Notes: a model not told the origin generated them from the letters alone. A stretch of DNA of 64,000 bases from Rhodobacteraceae bacterium KLH11 (GCA_000158135.1 DS999531.1:1201909-1265908); one strand, 5' to 3'; shown: positions 37,389 through 47,000, counted from the first letter of the stretch. Made by a program: numbers and translations.

Positions 37389-38372
37389 TCAAAGCTCTGG
37401 AGGGTTTGCCACCGCATGAAGGGCCTGTGCATATTTTCTGATGCAAGTCTCGTGGGCCCTCTGGACATCCGGCATCGCCAGTAGCTCATCCACTTTCGCT
37501 TGCAGCCGGTCACCCATAGCCAGCATCCGGTCATCCGCCACGCTGTTCTGGTTGTATTTGGTCCAGTATCTTTCGCGAAACCGGCTGGCTCGATTCGGCG
37601 CGTCAACGGGTTTGGTGCCTTGGCCCCGGCGGCGCTTTAGTTCAAAGCTGTCCCGGGTTTTTACCGGGTAATGGAATATTGCAGCCCAGTCATGAGAGAC
37701 AAGGTGCCCGGGCGCTGCGCCAAGGGCATGACGTCTTCGTTGACCTGAACGATACATGTGTTCATGCATCGGCAGACCGGCTGCGTTTACAAATTGTGAT
37801 CCATCATCCTGAAAATCTGGGTACAGATGAGGCCTGTGGAGACCGAGCCCGCGTATTTTATCCGATTTCCGAAAAAGTGTTTTGAAGTGTCGATGTAGGG
37901 CATGATCGTTCTCTGCGCGTTTTAGAAATCGCTGGGTGACGAGATCAGGTTCCCATTTCTCTTGGTTGCCATCACCGAAAATCAACCAGTTGACAGCCAC
38001 ACCCTCGGAATGTTGGGCGCACCGTTCAATCAGACCCGCAACCTGATTTCCATCACGAGGACAGTAGAGAAATTCATCACTGTCGAGCCACATCAACCAA
38101 TCAGCATTTGCAAGCGAAGGATGCTGAAAAGCCTTACCTGCGGCCTCATGCTGAGGTGTCTGGCCCGGTTCTAGATCCTGAAGGACATGGGTCAGGATGC
38201 CATTTCGATCCAGCGCATCAAGAAGTTCGGTGGTTCCGTCGGTCGAGTCGTTGCTAAAAACCAGGATTGGGTCAAAACCTACAAGGATATGATAGGCGAC
38301 CCACTCCAGAATGAATGGCCCCTCGTTTTTTGCGCTAGAGAAAAGCCCAACTTGCATATTGGTTCGATCCAT
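37389..38372 (-). CDS. Family 2-type glycosyltransferase
   Basis: A 327-residue soluble glycosyltransferase of the Glyco_tranf_2_4 type. Near the N-terminus it has SSAKNEGPFILEWVAYHILVGFD and the nucleotide-sugar segment NDSTDGT. The metal-binding DxD-type motif WLMWLDSDEFLY follows at about residue 95. Such proteins often add sugars to surface polysaccharide or are found in capsule loci; the acceptor is unknown. It follows the FkbM methyltransferase gene after 43 bases on the same strand, suggesting the two act together. It is convergent with regA. Confidence 0.82.
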   Translation of the reverse strand: MDRTNMQVGLFSSAKNEGPFILEWVAYHILVGFDPILVFSNDSTDGTTELLDALDRNGILTHVLQDLEPGQTPQHEAAGKAFQHPSLANADWLMWLDSDEFLYCPRDGNQVAGLIERCAQHSEGVAVNWLIFGDGNQEKWEPDLVTQRFLKRAENDHALHRHFKTLFRKSDKIRGLGLHRPHLYPDFQDDGSQFVNAAGLPMHEHMYRSGQRRRHALGAAPGHLVSHDWAAIFHYPVKTRDSFELKRRRGQGTKPVDAPNRASRFRERYWTKYNQNSVADDRMLAMGDRLQAKVDELLAMPDVQRAHETCIRKYAQALHAVANPPEL

Positions 38373-38415
38373 TGATTTGAGCTTTCCAGTTCATCTTCAG
38401 ATATCGTGGCGGAGC

Positions 38416-39261
38416 TCATCTGTTGAAGATAGTGTTGCGCCGGGTCTGAAAGACGTTTTCATACCCCCGATCAGATATCGCCGCCAGAAGGCTATCGGTC
38501 TCATCACCAAGATTCACGGTTTCCAGTTGCAGATACCGGGGCAGGGACTGGTCTTCGGCGATCTCAAGGAAGGGCAACAGAATGGCTGCCTCATGTCCTT
38601 CGACATCAAGTTTGGCGTAATCGGCCCCATGCAGATGCGGCAGCTCTACAAGCGTTTTGGTCTGGACCGGAATGGACGTGTATTTCGATTGGTCCAGATG
38701 TGTCGGATCATCCGTCAGCTGCGCCTCACCAAGATTGGTGGCAGTGTCGCCCCGAAGCTCGACGGAAAGTGAGGCCGCGCCGGATTTGTCTGAAATGGCA
38801 AACGGGCTCAGTTCTATGTTGTTGAAATCATTCAACCGGCAGTTCCGCTGGAAGCGCTCAAACATCGTCGGGTTGGGCTCAAACGCGTAGATTTGCGAAT
38901 CCGGGCCGAGGATTGATGCAAAAAACAGCGAATACAGGCCGAAATTCGCGCCGATATCCACGACCTTGAGCGACTTTCCCGCGAAGTTTTCCTGCAGCCA
39001 GCTCAACTCAAGCTCTTCCGGGGACCGGCCCTTTCGCCAGATCGCGAACTCGGAGAAATTGTCATTCGGATGCAGATGAATTCTGACGTTCCGATAGGTG
39101 ATCACCTGCGGCAGCAGCGATCTTCGGATCAGGTTGCGCACCCGGCCACGACCCGTCAGATTGAACGCTTCGCGCAGGCAGGAATTGGTGTATTCCATCT
39201 GTGCATTCGTTATCGATTGCTGACTTTCGCCGTTGCTCATTCGCCCTTTGCCCGAAATCAT
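38416..39261 (-). CDS. FkbM family methyltransferase
   Basis: A 281-residue SAM-dependent methyltransferase. VVDIGANFGLYSLFFAS is motif I, YAFEPNP the acidic SAM-binding loop and LDVEGHE a conserved FkbM segment. Members O-methylate sugars or polyketides. Start ATG 39261 has GAGG just upstream; ATG 39240 preceded by AAAGGG is also possible. With the adjacent glycosyltransferase it may build or decorate a surface glycan. Confidence 0.85.
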   Translation of the reverse strand: MISGKGRMSNGESQQSITNAQMEYTNSCLREAFNLTGRGRVRNLIRRSLLPQVITYRNVRIHLHPNDNFSEFAIWRKGRSPEELELSWLQENFAGKSLKVVDIGANFGLYSLFFASILGPDSQIYAFEPNPTMFERFQRNCRLNDFNNIELSPFAISDKSGAASLSVELRGDTATNLGEAQLTDDPTHLDQSKYTSIPVQTKTLVELPHLHGADYAKLDVEGHEAAILLPFLEIAEDQSLPRYLQLETVNLGDETDSLLAAISDRGYENVFQTRRNTIFNR

Positions 39262-39351
39262 CTTGCCTCAGGTTGAACTAGCACAGGCAGATACGCTGAT
39301 CTATCGCGAAGCTCTTCTTTGCCCGATGGCAGCTTGTCGGGGCCTGCGGGG

Positions 39352-39945
39352 CTACATGCAAGCCAGCAGCGCGTCGTGCCGGGCGGTATATGCCTGCCGG
39401 ACTTCCAAAGGCGGGCGCAATGTGATCTGCAGCCCCTCGATAAGTGATTTGTCCGGGCGGCCAAAGAACCGGGTGGCTTCGGAGTCCGAGAAACCTGCGA
39501 TTTGCGTGGCCTCCATCCATGCACTGATCTTGTCGGCTTTTTTGATCTGGCGTTTCACCGTTTTGGGCACCTCTGCAGGCAGACCGAACCGGATGTGGAT
39601 CGCCGCCGCCAGACGATCATCCAATGCGCCATAATCCGGGCCGACGGCGGATTTCACCGGCGAGATCATGTCACCGATCACATATTCCGGCGCGTCATGT
39701 AACAGCGCCGCCAAACGCCATTTCGCAGGGGCCTTGGGTGCGATGCGGCCGAACAGCTCTTCAACCAGAAGCGAGTGTTCGGCCACGGAATAGGCAAAAT
39801 TGCCATTGGTCTGGCCGTTCCAGCGCGCCACAAAAGCCAGACCATGGGCGATATCCTCAATCTCGATATCCACGGGCGTTGGGTCCAGCAGGTCCAGCCT
39901 GCGGCCCGATAACATCCTTTGCCATGCTCTGGGTTGTGTTGCCAT
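39352..39945 (-). CDS. HD-domain phosphohydrolase (YfbR-like)
   Basis: The HD superfamily motifs are clear: the metal ligand His in YSVAEHSLLVEEL, the HD pair in LAALLHDAPEYVIGDM, and a distal Asp in KKADKISAWMEA. Relatives include the 5'-deoxynucleotidase YfbR. Start ATG 39945 (MATQPRAWQRM) gives 197 residues and has AAGG upstream; the frame stays open to 40245 but with no conservation and a protein-coding look only by chance. Substrate not determined. Confidence 0.85.
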   Translation of the reverse strand: MATQPRAWQRMLSGRRLDLLDPTPVDIEIEDIAHGLAFVARWNGQTNGNFAYSVAEHSLLVEELFGRIAPKAPAKWRLAALLHDAPEYVIGDMISPVKSAVGPDYGALDDRLAAAIHIRFGLPAEVPKTVKRQIKKADKISAWMEATQIAGFSDSEATRFFGRPDKSLIEGLQITLRPPLEVRQAYTARHDALLACM

Positions 39946-40152
39946 TTTGCCATGCCTTGTGAACTGGGACACGTTGAATTCGCGTTTTTGTGTTATGATG
40001 TACCTGTCTGGATCACATGCTGCCAACAGTTTCTTGAGCATTCGTGCTTTGAACCGCTGTGACAGGATCCCGACATCAAGGACTGAGGGGGGTGCTGACT
40101 CCTCCCAGTTGCGCCCCTCTCGAAACGAAACTCGTATCGAAAGGAGCTTGCT

Positions 40153-40467
40153 ATGTTCAAGCGTTTGTTTGCAATCGCCCTGACCTTTGGAATGGCTGCC
40201 ACCGCGCCGCCCGCTTTTGCCCAGAATTGCGCAGAACGCGATCACGTGATTGCCAAGTTGCAGGATAGTTATGCCGAGGAATTGGCCTTTGGCGGCCTGC
40301 AGAAATCACGCGGCGCACAGTCGGTCATGGAGGTCTGGACCTCGAAGGAAACGGGAAGTTACACCGTTCTGGTGACCCAGCCAAACGGCATAAGTTGTAT
40401 TGTCGCCGTTGGCACGGATTTTTTCGAAGCGATCCCGAAGATCAAGGTTGAGGGTACGCCCAGCTGA
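40153..40467 (+). CDS. Small secreted protein, function unknown
   Basis: A 104-residue protein with a clean signal peptide (MFKRLFAIALTFGMAATAPPAFA, cut after AFA). AAAGGAG lies 9 bases before the ATG. The mature part of about 81 residues has two cysteines, at residues 26 and 80, that could form a disulfide, and a mixed helix-strand pattern (HVIAKLQDSYAEELAF; GSYTVLVTQPNG). I do not recognise the family. It diverges from the HD hydrolase gene with a 207-base gap and precedes ahcY. Confidence 0.7.
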   Translation: MFKRLFAIALTFGMAATAPPAFAQNCAERDHVIAKLQDSYAEELAFGGLQKSRGAQSVMEVWTSKETGSYTVLVTQPNGISCIVAVGTDFFEAIPKIKVEGTPS

Positions 40468-40511
40468 TATTTGCAGCATCAGGGTTTCACCCCGGCCATC
40501 CACATTGCCAC

Positions 40512-40536
40512 CTGCCCCAAGGAATGTTAGGGGCAG
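40512..40536 (+). promoter_or_regulatory. Leader hairpin upstream of ahcY
   Basis: CTGCCCC (40512-40518) pairs with GGGGCAG (40530-40536) around an 11-base loop AAGGAATGTTA, 33 bases before the ahcY start. It could be an RNA control element or part of an operator. It does not match the SAH or SAM/SAH riboswitch consensus as I remember them. Confidence 0.25.
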
Positions 40537-40569
40537 CCCGGATCAAGATTTACCGGAATGGAGCACCTG

Positions 40570-41958
40570 ATGGCCGGGGACTATATCGTCAAAGACATTT
40601 CACTGGCCGGGTTTGGCCGCAAGGAACTGGATATCGCCGAAACCGAGATGCCGGGCCTGATGGCCCTGCGTGCGGAATATGGTGACAGCAAACCGCTGTC
40701 AGGTGCGCGTATTGTTGGCTCGTTGCACATGACCATCCAGACCGCGGTTCTGATTGAAACGCTGGTGGCGCTGGGCGCGGATGTGCGCTGGGCCTCGTGC
40801 AATATCTTCTCGACGCAGGACCACGCGGCAGCCGCAATTGCCGAGGCGGGCGTTCCCGTTTTCGCCATCAAGGGCCAGACGCTGGAAGAGCACTGGGATT
40901 ATCTGGACAAATCCTTCCTGTTCGAAGACGGCCCCAACATGATTCTGGATGATGGCGGCGACGCCACGCTGTATATCCTGCTGGGCGCGCGCGCCGAAGC
41001 GGGTGAAGACATCATCCCCGTTCCGGGTTCGGAAGAGGAAGAGGTGATCAAGAAGCAGATCGCCAAGCGTATGGCAGCCTCACCGGGCTGGTTCACCAAG
41101 ATGCGCGACCAGATCCAGGGCGTGTCCGAGGAAACCACCACCGGCGTCAACCGCCTGTATCAACTGGTGAAAGAGGGCCATCTGCCATTCCCGGCGATCA
41201 ATGTGAACGACAGCGTCACCAAGTCGAAATTCGACAATAAATACGGCTGCAAGGAATCGCTGGTTGACGGTATCCGCCGCGCCACCGACACCATGATGGC
41301 CGGCAAGGTCGCCGTCGTCTGTGGCTATGGCGATGTGGGCAAAGGCTCGGCCGCCTCGCTGCGTGGCGCGGGTGCCCGGGTGAAAGTGACCGAGGTCGAT
41401 CCGATCTGCGCCCTGCAGGCCGCAATGGACGGGTTCGAGGTTACCCTGCTGGAAGATGAGATCGACAGCGCAGATATCTTCATCACCACCACCGGTAATA
41501 AGGACGTGATCCGTATCGAGCATATGCGCGCGATGAAGGACATGGCCATCGTCGGCAATATCGGCCATTTCGACAATGAAATTCAGGTGGCCAGCCTGAA
41601 GAACCACAAATGGACCAACATCAAGGAACAGGTGGACATGATCGAACTGCCCTCGGGCAATCGGATCATCCTGCTGTCCGAAGGGCGATTGCTGAATCTC
41701 GGCAACGCCACCGGCCACCCCTCGTTCGTGATGTCGGCCTCGTTTACCAACCAGGTTCTGGCCCAGATCGAGCTGTTCACCAAGGGTGACCAGTACGAGA
41801 ACAAGGTCTACATCTTGCCCAAGCATCTGGACGAAAAAGTCGCCCGGCTGCATCTGGACCGCATCGGCGTGAAACTGACCCAGATGGACAGCGATCAGGC
41901 GGCCTATATCGGCGTTAAGCCGGAAGGCCCCTACAAGCCCGAGCACTACCGCTACTGA
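40570..41958 (+). CDS. ahcY: Adenosylhomocysteinase
   Basis: AhcY splits S-adenosylhomocysteine into adenosine and homocysteine, relieving product inhibition of methyltransferases. Start ATG 40570 (MAGDYIVKD) has GGAG 7 bases upstream. [15 protein letters not shown] is near the N-terminus. The NAD-binding loop is [11 protein letters not shown], and the C-terminal [13 protein letters not shown] end is invariant in the family. Length 462 residues, with the bacterial insertion of about 40 residues ([15 protein letters not shown]). Confidence 0.97.
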   Translation: MAGDYIVKDISLAGFGRKELDIAETEMPGLMALRAEYGDSKPLSGARIVGSLHMTIQTAVLIETLVALGADVRWASCNIFSTQDHAAAAIAEAGVPVFAIKGQTLEEHWDYLDKSFLFEDGPNMILDDGGDATLYILLGARAEAGEDIIPVPGSEEEEVIKKQIAKRMAASPGWFTKMRDQIQGVSEETTTGVNRLYQLVKEGHLPFPAINVNDSVTKSKFDNKYGCKESLVDGIRRATDTMMAGKVAVVCGYGDVGKGSAASLRGAGARVKVTEVDPICALQAAMDGFEVTLLEDEIDSADIFITTTGNKDVIRIEHMRAMKDMAIVGNIGHFDNEIQVASLKNHKWTNIKEQVDMIELPSGNRIILLSEGRLLNLGNATGHPSFVMSASFTNQVLAQIELFTKGDQYENKVYILPKHLDEKVARLHLDRIGVKLTQMDSDQAAYIGVKPEGPYKPEHYRY

Positions 41959-41972
41959 TCGCGGGTCCGGGT

Positions 41973-42719
41973 ATGACCGAACCTTCTGGACGCCGCCGGG
42001 TTTTGCATCTGGCGGCGTCCTTTTTTTCGCTTCTCGTTTTCCTGTTTTTCGTTTGCGCCGGTGGGTACTGGCTGTTGGCGCATCCGCAATCTCCGGTACC
42101 CACCCACTGGAATCCACTGCGCGGGTTGAACGTGACCGCGCCGGTGACGCCGGTGACTGTATTCCAGATGAACAGGGCATTGGCGGATGAGACCCAGTGC
42201 CGCGCTGCGTTGTCTCAGGCAGGTGCCGCATTCACCGAGATGGAGGATCTGGTCGTCGATCAGAACTGCGGTATTGCCGGTCGGGGCCTGCTGTCGCGTC
42301 TGGTGACGGCCGATATCCGCGGGGTTGAGACCCGCTGCAGCACCACTCTGCGTCTGGCGATGTGGGAACATCATGTGGTGCAGCCCGCCGCCCGGGACAT
42401 TCTGGGCACGGATGTGCGCGCGCTGCGTCATATCGGCAGCTATAATTGCCGTCGGATGCGCACCGCGCAAGGTACGAATAACGGCTGGAGCAGCCACGCG
42501 ACCGCAGACTCGATTGACATTATCGGGGTCGATCTGGGCGACGGGCGAACCCTCAGCCTGATTGATGACTGGGCCACGCCCGGCCCCCAAGCAGATTTTC
42601 TGCACCGGATCGGGCGCGGTGCTTGTGATTGGTTCCGTGTGGTGTTGGGCCCCAACTTCAACCGCCTGCACGCGGATCATTTCCATTTGCAGGGGCCCGG
42701 CTGGGGCTATTGCCGATAA
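41973..42719 (+). CDS. Extensin-like family protein
   Basis: A 248-residue protein with an N-terminal membrane anchor (LAASFFSLLVFLFFVCAGGYWLLA). The extensin-like C-terminal domain (YNCRRMRTAQG, SSHATADSIDI, HADHFHLQGPGWGYC) resembles peptidoglycan-active DD-carboxypeptidase folds with conserved His and Asp. Function is not established. The start at 41973 lies 15 bases after ahcY, and the codons of the anchor overlap a strong terminator-like hairpin (41988-42027), which makes its expression unusual. Confidence 0.85.
   Translation: MTEPSGRRRVLHLAASFFSLLVFLFFVCAGGYWLLAHPQSPVPTHWNPLRGLNVTAPVTPVTVFQMNRALADETQCRAALSQAGAAFTEMEDLVVDQNCGIAGRGLLSRLVTADIRGVETRCSTTLRLAMWEHHVVQPAARDILGTDVRALRHIGSYNCRRMRTAQGTNNGWSSHATADSIDIIGVDLGDGRTLSLIDDWATPGPQADFLHRIGRGACDWFRVVLGPNFNRLHADHFHLQGPGWGYCR
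41988..42027 (+). terminator. Terminator of ahcY, inside the extensin-like gene
   Basis: A perfect 10-base-pair GC-rich stem, GGACGCCGCC (41988-41997) with GGCGGCGTCC (42011-42020), closes a 13-base loop and is followed at once by seven T residues. It is a textbook intrinsic terminator 30 bases after the ahcY stop, yet lies within codons 6-18 of the following gene. Confidence 0.85.
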
Positions 42720-42887
42720 CGGCCACCGGTTTTGACCACTTTCAACGCATTTTCGGGGTGATTCCGCTTACGGGGAATGTGCAGGATTTTTCCCTTTGTA
42801 CGCACAGGTCATCTGGCTAGGCTGCCCGCACCTGTTTCAAGGATATGAATTTAACATTGCAACATCTGTTCTATGGGAGAGTGCTGA

Positions 42888-43229
42888 ATGGGAAAACGCG
42901 ACGAACTGATCGCCAAATATGCTGAAGATCTGAAATCGAAATGCGGGATGGACGCCGATATGGACCTGCTGACCAAGGTGACCATCGGTTGCGGTCCGGC
43001 GATCTATGATGCGGATGCGTCGACGGTTGCGGCCAGCCAGGAAGGTGAGCTTGAGACGGTCAAGAACAACTTTCTGATCAAAAAACTGGGCCTGTCCGAT
43101 GGTCCCGAGTTGATGGAGGCGATTAACACGGCCATGGAAACCTATGGCATGTCCGAGCGCAACAAATACCGCGCCGTCGTCTATTACATGCTGACCAAGC
43201 ATTTCGGCAAAGAATCCGTTTACGGCTGA
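42888..43229 (+). CDS. DUF2853 family protein
   Basis: A 113-residue acidic, cytosolic protein starting MGKRDELIAKYAEDLKSKCG, typical of DUF2853, a family found mainly in alphaproteobacteria and marine bacteria. The conserved YRAVVYYMLTKHFGKE end is present. Function unknown. It has GGGAGA upstream, stands alone and ends in a strong terminator. Confidence 0.85.
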   Translation: MGKRDELIAKYAEDLKSKCGMDADMDLLTKVTIGCGPAIYDADASTVAASQEGELETVKNNFLIKKLGLSDGPELMEAINTAMETYGMSERNKYRAVVYYMLTKHFGKESVYG

Positions 43230-43248
43230 TGTGCCCTGGCACGTAAAT

Positions 43249-43276
43249 ACGCCCGTCGCCTGTCGGCGGGCGTTTT
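43249..43276 (+). terminator. Terminator after DUF2853 gene
   Basis: ACGCCCG (43249-43255) pairs with CGGGCGT (43267-43273), followed by TTTT. It lies about 20 bases after the stop codon. Confidence 0.75.
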
Positions 43277-43441
43277 GCATTTGAGTTGTAATTTAAAGAC
43301 TTGGTGTTTGAACCCGGCACCGGAAATCAGCTAGGGTTAGTTACGGCCAGGACGGCCAGAACCAGCATATTCTATACGCGTGTGGTGAGTTGGGAGCACG
43401 TGGGGTAGGGAAGGTTCTGCGCTGTCAGGACCTTCCCTTTT
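43277..43441 (+). ncRNA. Candidate small RNA with its own terminator
   Basis: This 165-base gap has no credible reading frame. It ends with a 12-base-pair hairpin, GGGAAGGTTCTG (43408-43419) and CAGGACCTTCCC (43426-43437, one G-U pair), followed by TTTT on the plus strand only. The preceding plus-strand gene already has a terminator at 43249-43276, so a separate plus-strand transcript of up to about 150 bases would explain the second one. The hairpin could instead serve the minus-strand EVE gene, although there it lacks a T-run. Confidence 0.35.
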
Positions 43442-43862
43442 AATCTGCCTCTGTCTCGCCCAGTCCACATATTACGCGCCATTCCGCTTCCGTGACCGGT
43501 TGCACGGACAGGCGCGCGCTTTTGACCAGCACCATATCGGCCAGCCTCTCCTCCGTCTTGATCTGCTCTAACGTCACCGGCGTGGTGAACGGACGCACCG
43601 CCTTGATGTCCACGCACTCCCAGCGTTCATCATCGGTGGTGCTGTCAGGATGTGCCTCGGCGCAGATTTCAACAATGCCGACAATCGCCTTCTCTTTTTG
43701 CGAATGATAGAAGAAACCGCGATCTCCGACCTGCATCTGCCGCATGAAATTACGCGCCTGATAATTGCGCACGCCATCCCATTCCTCGCCCGCATCCCCT
43801 TTGGCAACCTGCTGGTCCCAGCTCCAGGTCGAGGGTTCGGATTTAAACAGCCAATACGCCAT
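43440..43862 (-). CDS. EVE domain protein
   Basis: A 140-residue EVE/PUA-like domain protein. MAYWLFKSEPSTWSWD, WDGVRNYQARNFMR and GFFYHSQKEKAIVGIVE are the family signatures; the fold recognises modified bases in RNA or DNA. Start ATG 43862 overlaps the stop of the YciI gene by one base (TGATG); a GTG or other start upstream to 43883 would lie inside that gene. It follows yciI and gpsA in one operon. Confidence 0.92.
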   Translation of the reverse strand: MAYWLFKSEPSTWSWDQQVAKGDAGEEWDGVRNYQARNFMRQMQVGDRGFFYHSQKEKAIVGIVEICAEAHPDSTTDDERWECVDIKAVRPFTTPVTLEQIKTEERLADMVLVKSARLSVQPVTEAEWRVICGLGETEAD

Positions 43863-44131
43863 CAGCCGATCACCCGCTTCCATTGGATCAGTTCGACCGA
43901 GTCAAACAGCCCGGCGCGTGCATAGGGATCATTGCGCGCCCATTCCTGCGCCTGGGTCATATCCTCGACATCCAGCACGATCAGCGAACCGATCATGGCT
44001 TCACCGTCCAGCAGCGGGCCCGCTTGTGCCACAACACCGGTTTCCTCAAGATAGGCCAGATGGGCAGCGCGGTTGTCCAGCCGGGTTTGCAGGGCACCGG
44101 GTTTGTCGCGGGCGATCAGGGCGATCAGCAT
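43862..44131 (-). CDS. YciI family protein
   Basis: An 89-residue protein of the YciI/YCII fold (ferredoxin-like). HLAYLEETGVVAQAGPLLD and VEDMTQAQEWARNDPYARAGLF include the conserved His and Asp positions of the family. The biochemical role is mostly unknown; relatives include a dehalogenase and a muconolactone-isomerase-like fold. It starts 2 bases after gpsA ends and is coupled to the EVE gene. Confidence 0.88.
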   Translation of the reverse strand: MLIALIARDKPGALQTRLDNRAAHLAYLEETGVVAQAGPLLDGEAMIGSLIVLDVEDMTQAQEWARNDPYARAGLFDSVELIQWKRVIG

Positions 44132-44132
44132 A

Positions 44133-45095
44133 TTATTCCTCCTTGAGTGGGCGGCCCAGCAGGGCCTGAATCGCGTCGGTCACACTGTAGGTGCCGGTGC
44201 TGAGTTTCGCCACTGTTGAGCTGATCGGCATGTCCAGCCCTTCGGATGCGGCGATATCCGACATCGCTTGCGCAGTGGCAACGCCTTCGACAGTGGTATT
44301 GCTGTCAAAAGATTGATTCAGACCCAAAGACAGGCCAAAACGATAGTTTCGTGACAATTCGGATGAGCAGGTGAGCACCAGATCACCCAGTCCGGACAAG
44401 CCCATCAGCGTGTCGGGTTGTGCCCCGCGCAGGGCGGCAAAGCGCTGCATCTCGGCAAATCCGCGCGTGATCAGCGCTGCGCGGGCGCTGTCGCCCAGCC
44501 CGGCCCCAATCGCTGCGCCACAGCCGATGGCCATCACGTTTTTCAACGCACCACCCAGTTCGGCCCCAACTGTGTCAGTGGTACGATAGAGGCGCAGGTT
44601 GGCCGTGGTCAGCGCCTGCTGCAACACCTCACCCAGCGCGGCGTCGGCACAAGCAAGCGTCAGCGCTGTGGGCAGCCCGTGCGCGATATCGTCGGCGAAA
44701 CTGGGCCCGGTTAACAGGGCCGGGCGCGCCTTGGGGATCACCTGTGAAATGATCGACACCGGCCCCAGACCCGACGACAGTTCGATCCCTTTGCAACAGG
44801 CAACCAGCATCTTGCCGCGCAGTGCCCCGGCATGATCCTGCAGCGCCGATCGCAGTTTTTGCATCGGTACGGCAAGCAACAGAATGTCATTCTGCGCCGC
44901 TGTTTCGATCTGTGATGTGATCCGGATGGAATCGGGCAGATGCACACCGGGCAAACGGCTGGCATTTTCCCGGCTTTTTGCCATCGTACTGGCCTGTTCG
45001 GCATCCCGCGCCCAGAGCGTGACCGGCCCGTTTCCAGCCAGCGAAAGCGCAAGCGCGGTGCCAAATGCGCCGGATCCCAGAACGGAAACACTCAT
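44133..45095 (-). CDS. gpsA: Glycerol-3-phosphate dehydrogenase (NAD(P)+)
   Basis: GpsA reduces dihydroxyacetone phosphate to sn-glycerol-3-phosphate for phospholipid synthesis. The NAD-binding loop [12 protein letters not shown] is at residues 5-16. [44 protein letters not shown] and [11 protein letters not shown] are signatures with the catalytic Lys. Start ATG 45095 overlaps the tsaD stop (ATGA), giving 320 residues; the frame upstream to 45155 is inside tsaD. Confidence 0.95.
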   Translation of the reverse strand: MSVSVLGSGAFGTALALSLAGNGPVTLWARDAEQASTMAKSRENASRLPGVHLPDSIRITSQIETAAQNDILLLAVPMQKLRSALQDHAGALRGKMLVACCKGIELSSGLGPVSIISQVIPKARPALLTGPSFADDIAHGLPTALTLACADAALGEVLQQALTTANLRLYRTTDTVGAELGGALKNVMAIGCGAAIGAGLGDSARAALITRGFAEMQRFAALRGAQPDTLMGLSGLGDLVLTCSSELSRNYRFGLSLGLNQSFDSNTTVEGVATAQAMSDIAASEGLDMPISSTVAKLSTGTYSVTDAIQALLGRPLKEE

Positions 45096-46189
45096 GCCTT
45101 TGCCCCTTTTCTGCCGCCACCCAGCATTGCAGGGCTGGTTTGATCCAGTGGCCACCGGGGACGTGCTGTCAGGTCCAGACCATCCCGTGCGCCGGTACGG
45201 AACCGTTCAATCCCGGCATAGGCGATCATCGCAGCGTTGTCGGTGCACAAAGCCAGCGGTGGTGCAACAAAACGCAGGCCTGTTTCATCACAAACAGACT
45301 CTAATGCGGCGCGGATTGCAGTGTTTGCGGCCACGCCACCGGCGACTGCTATTACCGGATCATCCGGGGCTTCCTTCAGGTACAAAGCCACCGCGCGGTG
45401 AGTTTTCCTGGCAAGCGTATCCACAACGGATTGCTGAAACCCGGCGCATAGATCGGCCCGATCCTGCCGTGTCAGCCCGCCCTTTTCCGCAACGATCTGA
45501 TCGCGCATTCGCATCAAAGCGGTTTTGAGCCCCGAGAAAGACAGATCACAACCCGGGCGATCCAGCAATGGCCGTGGGAAACGGAACCGCTGGGGATCGC
45601 CGCTGCGTGCTTCGGCTTCGACGGCCGGGCCTCCGGGCTGGGGTAAGCCCAGCAGGCGCGCGGTTTTGTCGAAGGCTTCACCGGGGGCATCATCAATGGT
45701 GCCACCAAGCCGCGTGAACGTCTCAGGCCCATGCGCGATCAGATATTGGCAATGGCCGCCCGAGACCAGCAACATGAGATAGGGAAAGGCGATGCCATCC
45801 GTCAGACGCGGGGTCAGCGCGTGCCCGGCCAGATGGTTCACCCCGATCAGGGGCAGGCCCGATGCTGCGCTCAGACCTTTGGCGCACATGACGCCCGACA
45901 TGACTCCTCCGATCAGGCCCGGTCCGGCTGTGACGGCGATGGCATCCATATCACTCAGATCAGTATTCGCCTGTATCAGAGCCTGTTTGACGCAGGTATC
46001 CAGCTTTTCAGCATGCGCGCGCGCTGCGATTTCGGGAACCACGCCGCCATAGGCGCTGTGCAGGTCGGTCTGACCATGCACAACCGAAGACAGAATGCGG
46101 GCCTGCGCGCCTTCCTGCTGGCGCACCACGGCTGCGGCTGTATCATCACAGCTGCTTTCCAGCCCGAGGACTGTAAGTGTTTGCACCAT
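45092..46189 (-). CDS. tsaD: tRNA threonylcarbamoyltransferase TsaD (Kae1)
   Basis: TsaD transfers the threonylcarbamoyl group to A37 of tRNA. The ASKHA-fold motifs [21 protein letters not shown] and [10 protein letters not shown] are visible, and NHLAGHAL holds the metal-binding histidines. Start ATG 46189 ([13 protein letters not shown]) gives 365 residues; ATG 46210 or 46207 would add a short leader. It is coupled to gpsA and diverges from hemD, with about 85 bases between them. Confidence 0.95.
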   Translation of the reverse strand: MVQTLTVLGLESSCDDTAAAVVRQQEGAQARILSSVVHGQTDLHSAYGGVVPEIAARAHAEKLDTCVKQALIQANTDLSDMDAIAVTAGPGLIGGVMSGVMCAKGLSAASGLPLIGVNHLAGHALTPRLTDGIAFPYLMLLVSGGHCQYLIAHGPETFTRLGGTIDDAPGEAFDKTARLLGLPQPGGPAVEAEARSGDPQRFRFPRPLLDRPGCDLSFSGLKTALMRMRDQIVAEKGGLTRQDRADLCAGFQQSVVDTLARKTHRAVALYLKEAPDDPVIAVAGGVAANTAIRAALESVCDETGLRFVAPPLALCTDNAAMIAYAGIERFRTGARDGLDLTARPRWPLDQTSPAMLGGGRKGAKA

Positions 46190-46274
46190 CGGTCCGTTCC
46201 GTTGCATCATAATTGCCAAGCGGGGTATCACCCCGCGCGGACGCAAACAATCCCAAGGCCGAAGGCGCCGACCG

Positions 46275-47000
46275 TTGTATTTGTTGATGACCCGCCCTCG
46301 CGCCGCCTCGGACAGGTTTGTTGCGCAGCTACCGGCCCGTGTCAGGACAGCGGTCAAGATTATCCATTCGCCGCTGCTTGAGATCAGACCGTTGGCTGTT
46401 CCCGTTGAAACCGGTGATGTGGCCGGGGTGATCTTTTCCTCGGCCAACGGCGTGAACGCCGCAGCTTTGATGGATGTGGATCGGGATCTGCCCGCTTATT
46501 GCGTTGGTCCTGCAACGACGGTGGCGGCGAAGGCTGCGGGCTGGGATGCACAGATGATGGGCGCGACAGCGCAGGAGCTGATGGCCGGCCTGCTGAGCCT
46601 CAGACCGCAAAGCCCCTTACTGCATTTGCGCGGTGAATACAGCCGCGGAAATGTTGCCGAACAGTTAACGTCATCGGGCCTCACGACACGGGAACAGGTG
46701 ATTTATCAGCAGCACCTATTGCCACTGAGCGATGCGGCTTCATTGGCAGCCGAGGGTAAACAGCCCGTTATCGTTCCTCTTTTTTCACCACGCACAGCGC
46801 GACAATTTGCCGACGGCTGGGCCGGATCAGCCCCCTTATGGCTGGCCGCGATCAGCGAAACCGCTGCGGAACCCCTTAAAACCTTGGCTTTTGAGCGGTT
46901 GAGGATCGCGCGCGCGCCAAATCCTGACAAAATGCAGAAAGTTGTTAAAAAACTTGTGAAACATGCGATGCGGGTTGAGGGCGCGCCGGGTGCAGATTAA
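46275..47000 (+). CDS. hemD: Uroporphyrinogen-III synthase
   Basis: HemD closes hydroxymethylbilane to uroporphyrinogen III with inversion of ring D. The family is weakly conserved, but [13 protein letters not shown] at the N-terminus, [13 protein letters not shown] and [16 protein letters not shown] are good matches, as is the [15 protein letters not shown] segment. I prefer TTG 46275, which has GAAGG 9 bases upstream and keeps the first beta strand; ATG 46287 is the alternative. Length 241 residues. The mitofilin-like gene and hemY follow, an arrangement common in this order. Confidence 0.88.
   Translation: MYLLMTRPRAASDRFVAQLPARVRTAVKIIHSPLLEIRPLAVPVETGDVAGVIFSSANGVNAAALMDVDRDLPAYCVGPATTVAAKAAGWDAQMMGATAQELMAGLLSLRPQSPLLHLRGEYSRGNVAEQLTSSGLTTREQVIYQQHLLPLSDAASLAAEGKQPVIVPLFSPRTARQFADGWAGSAPLWLAAISETAAEPLKTLAFERLRIARAPNPDKMQKVVKKLVKHAMRVEGAPGAD

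Noticed and set aside
39946..40245. N-terminal extension of the HD hydrolase to 297 residues
   Set aside because: The extra 100 codons have no family similarity and run into the divergent secreted-protein gene; ATG 39945 fits the family length.
40468..40569. SAH or SAM/SAH riboswitch upstream of ahcY
   Set aside because: A 7-bp hairpin and a GGAGCA near the ribosome site are present, but the conserved loop sequences of these riboswitches, as I remember them, are missing. A covariance search would settle it.
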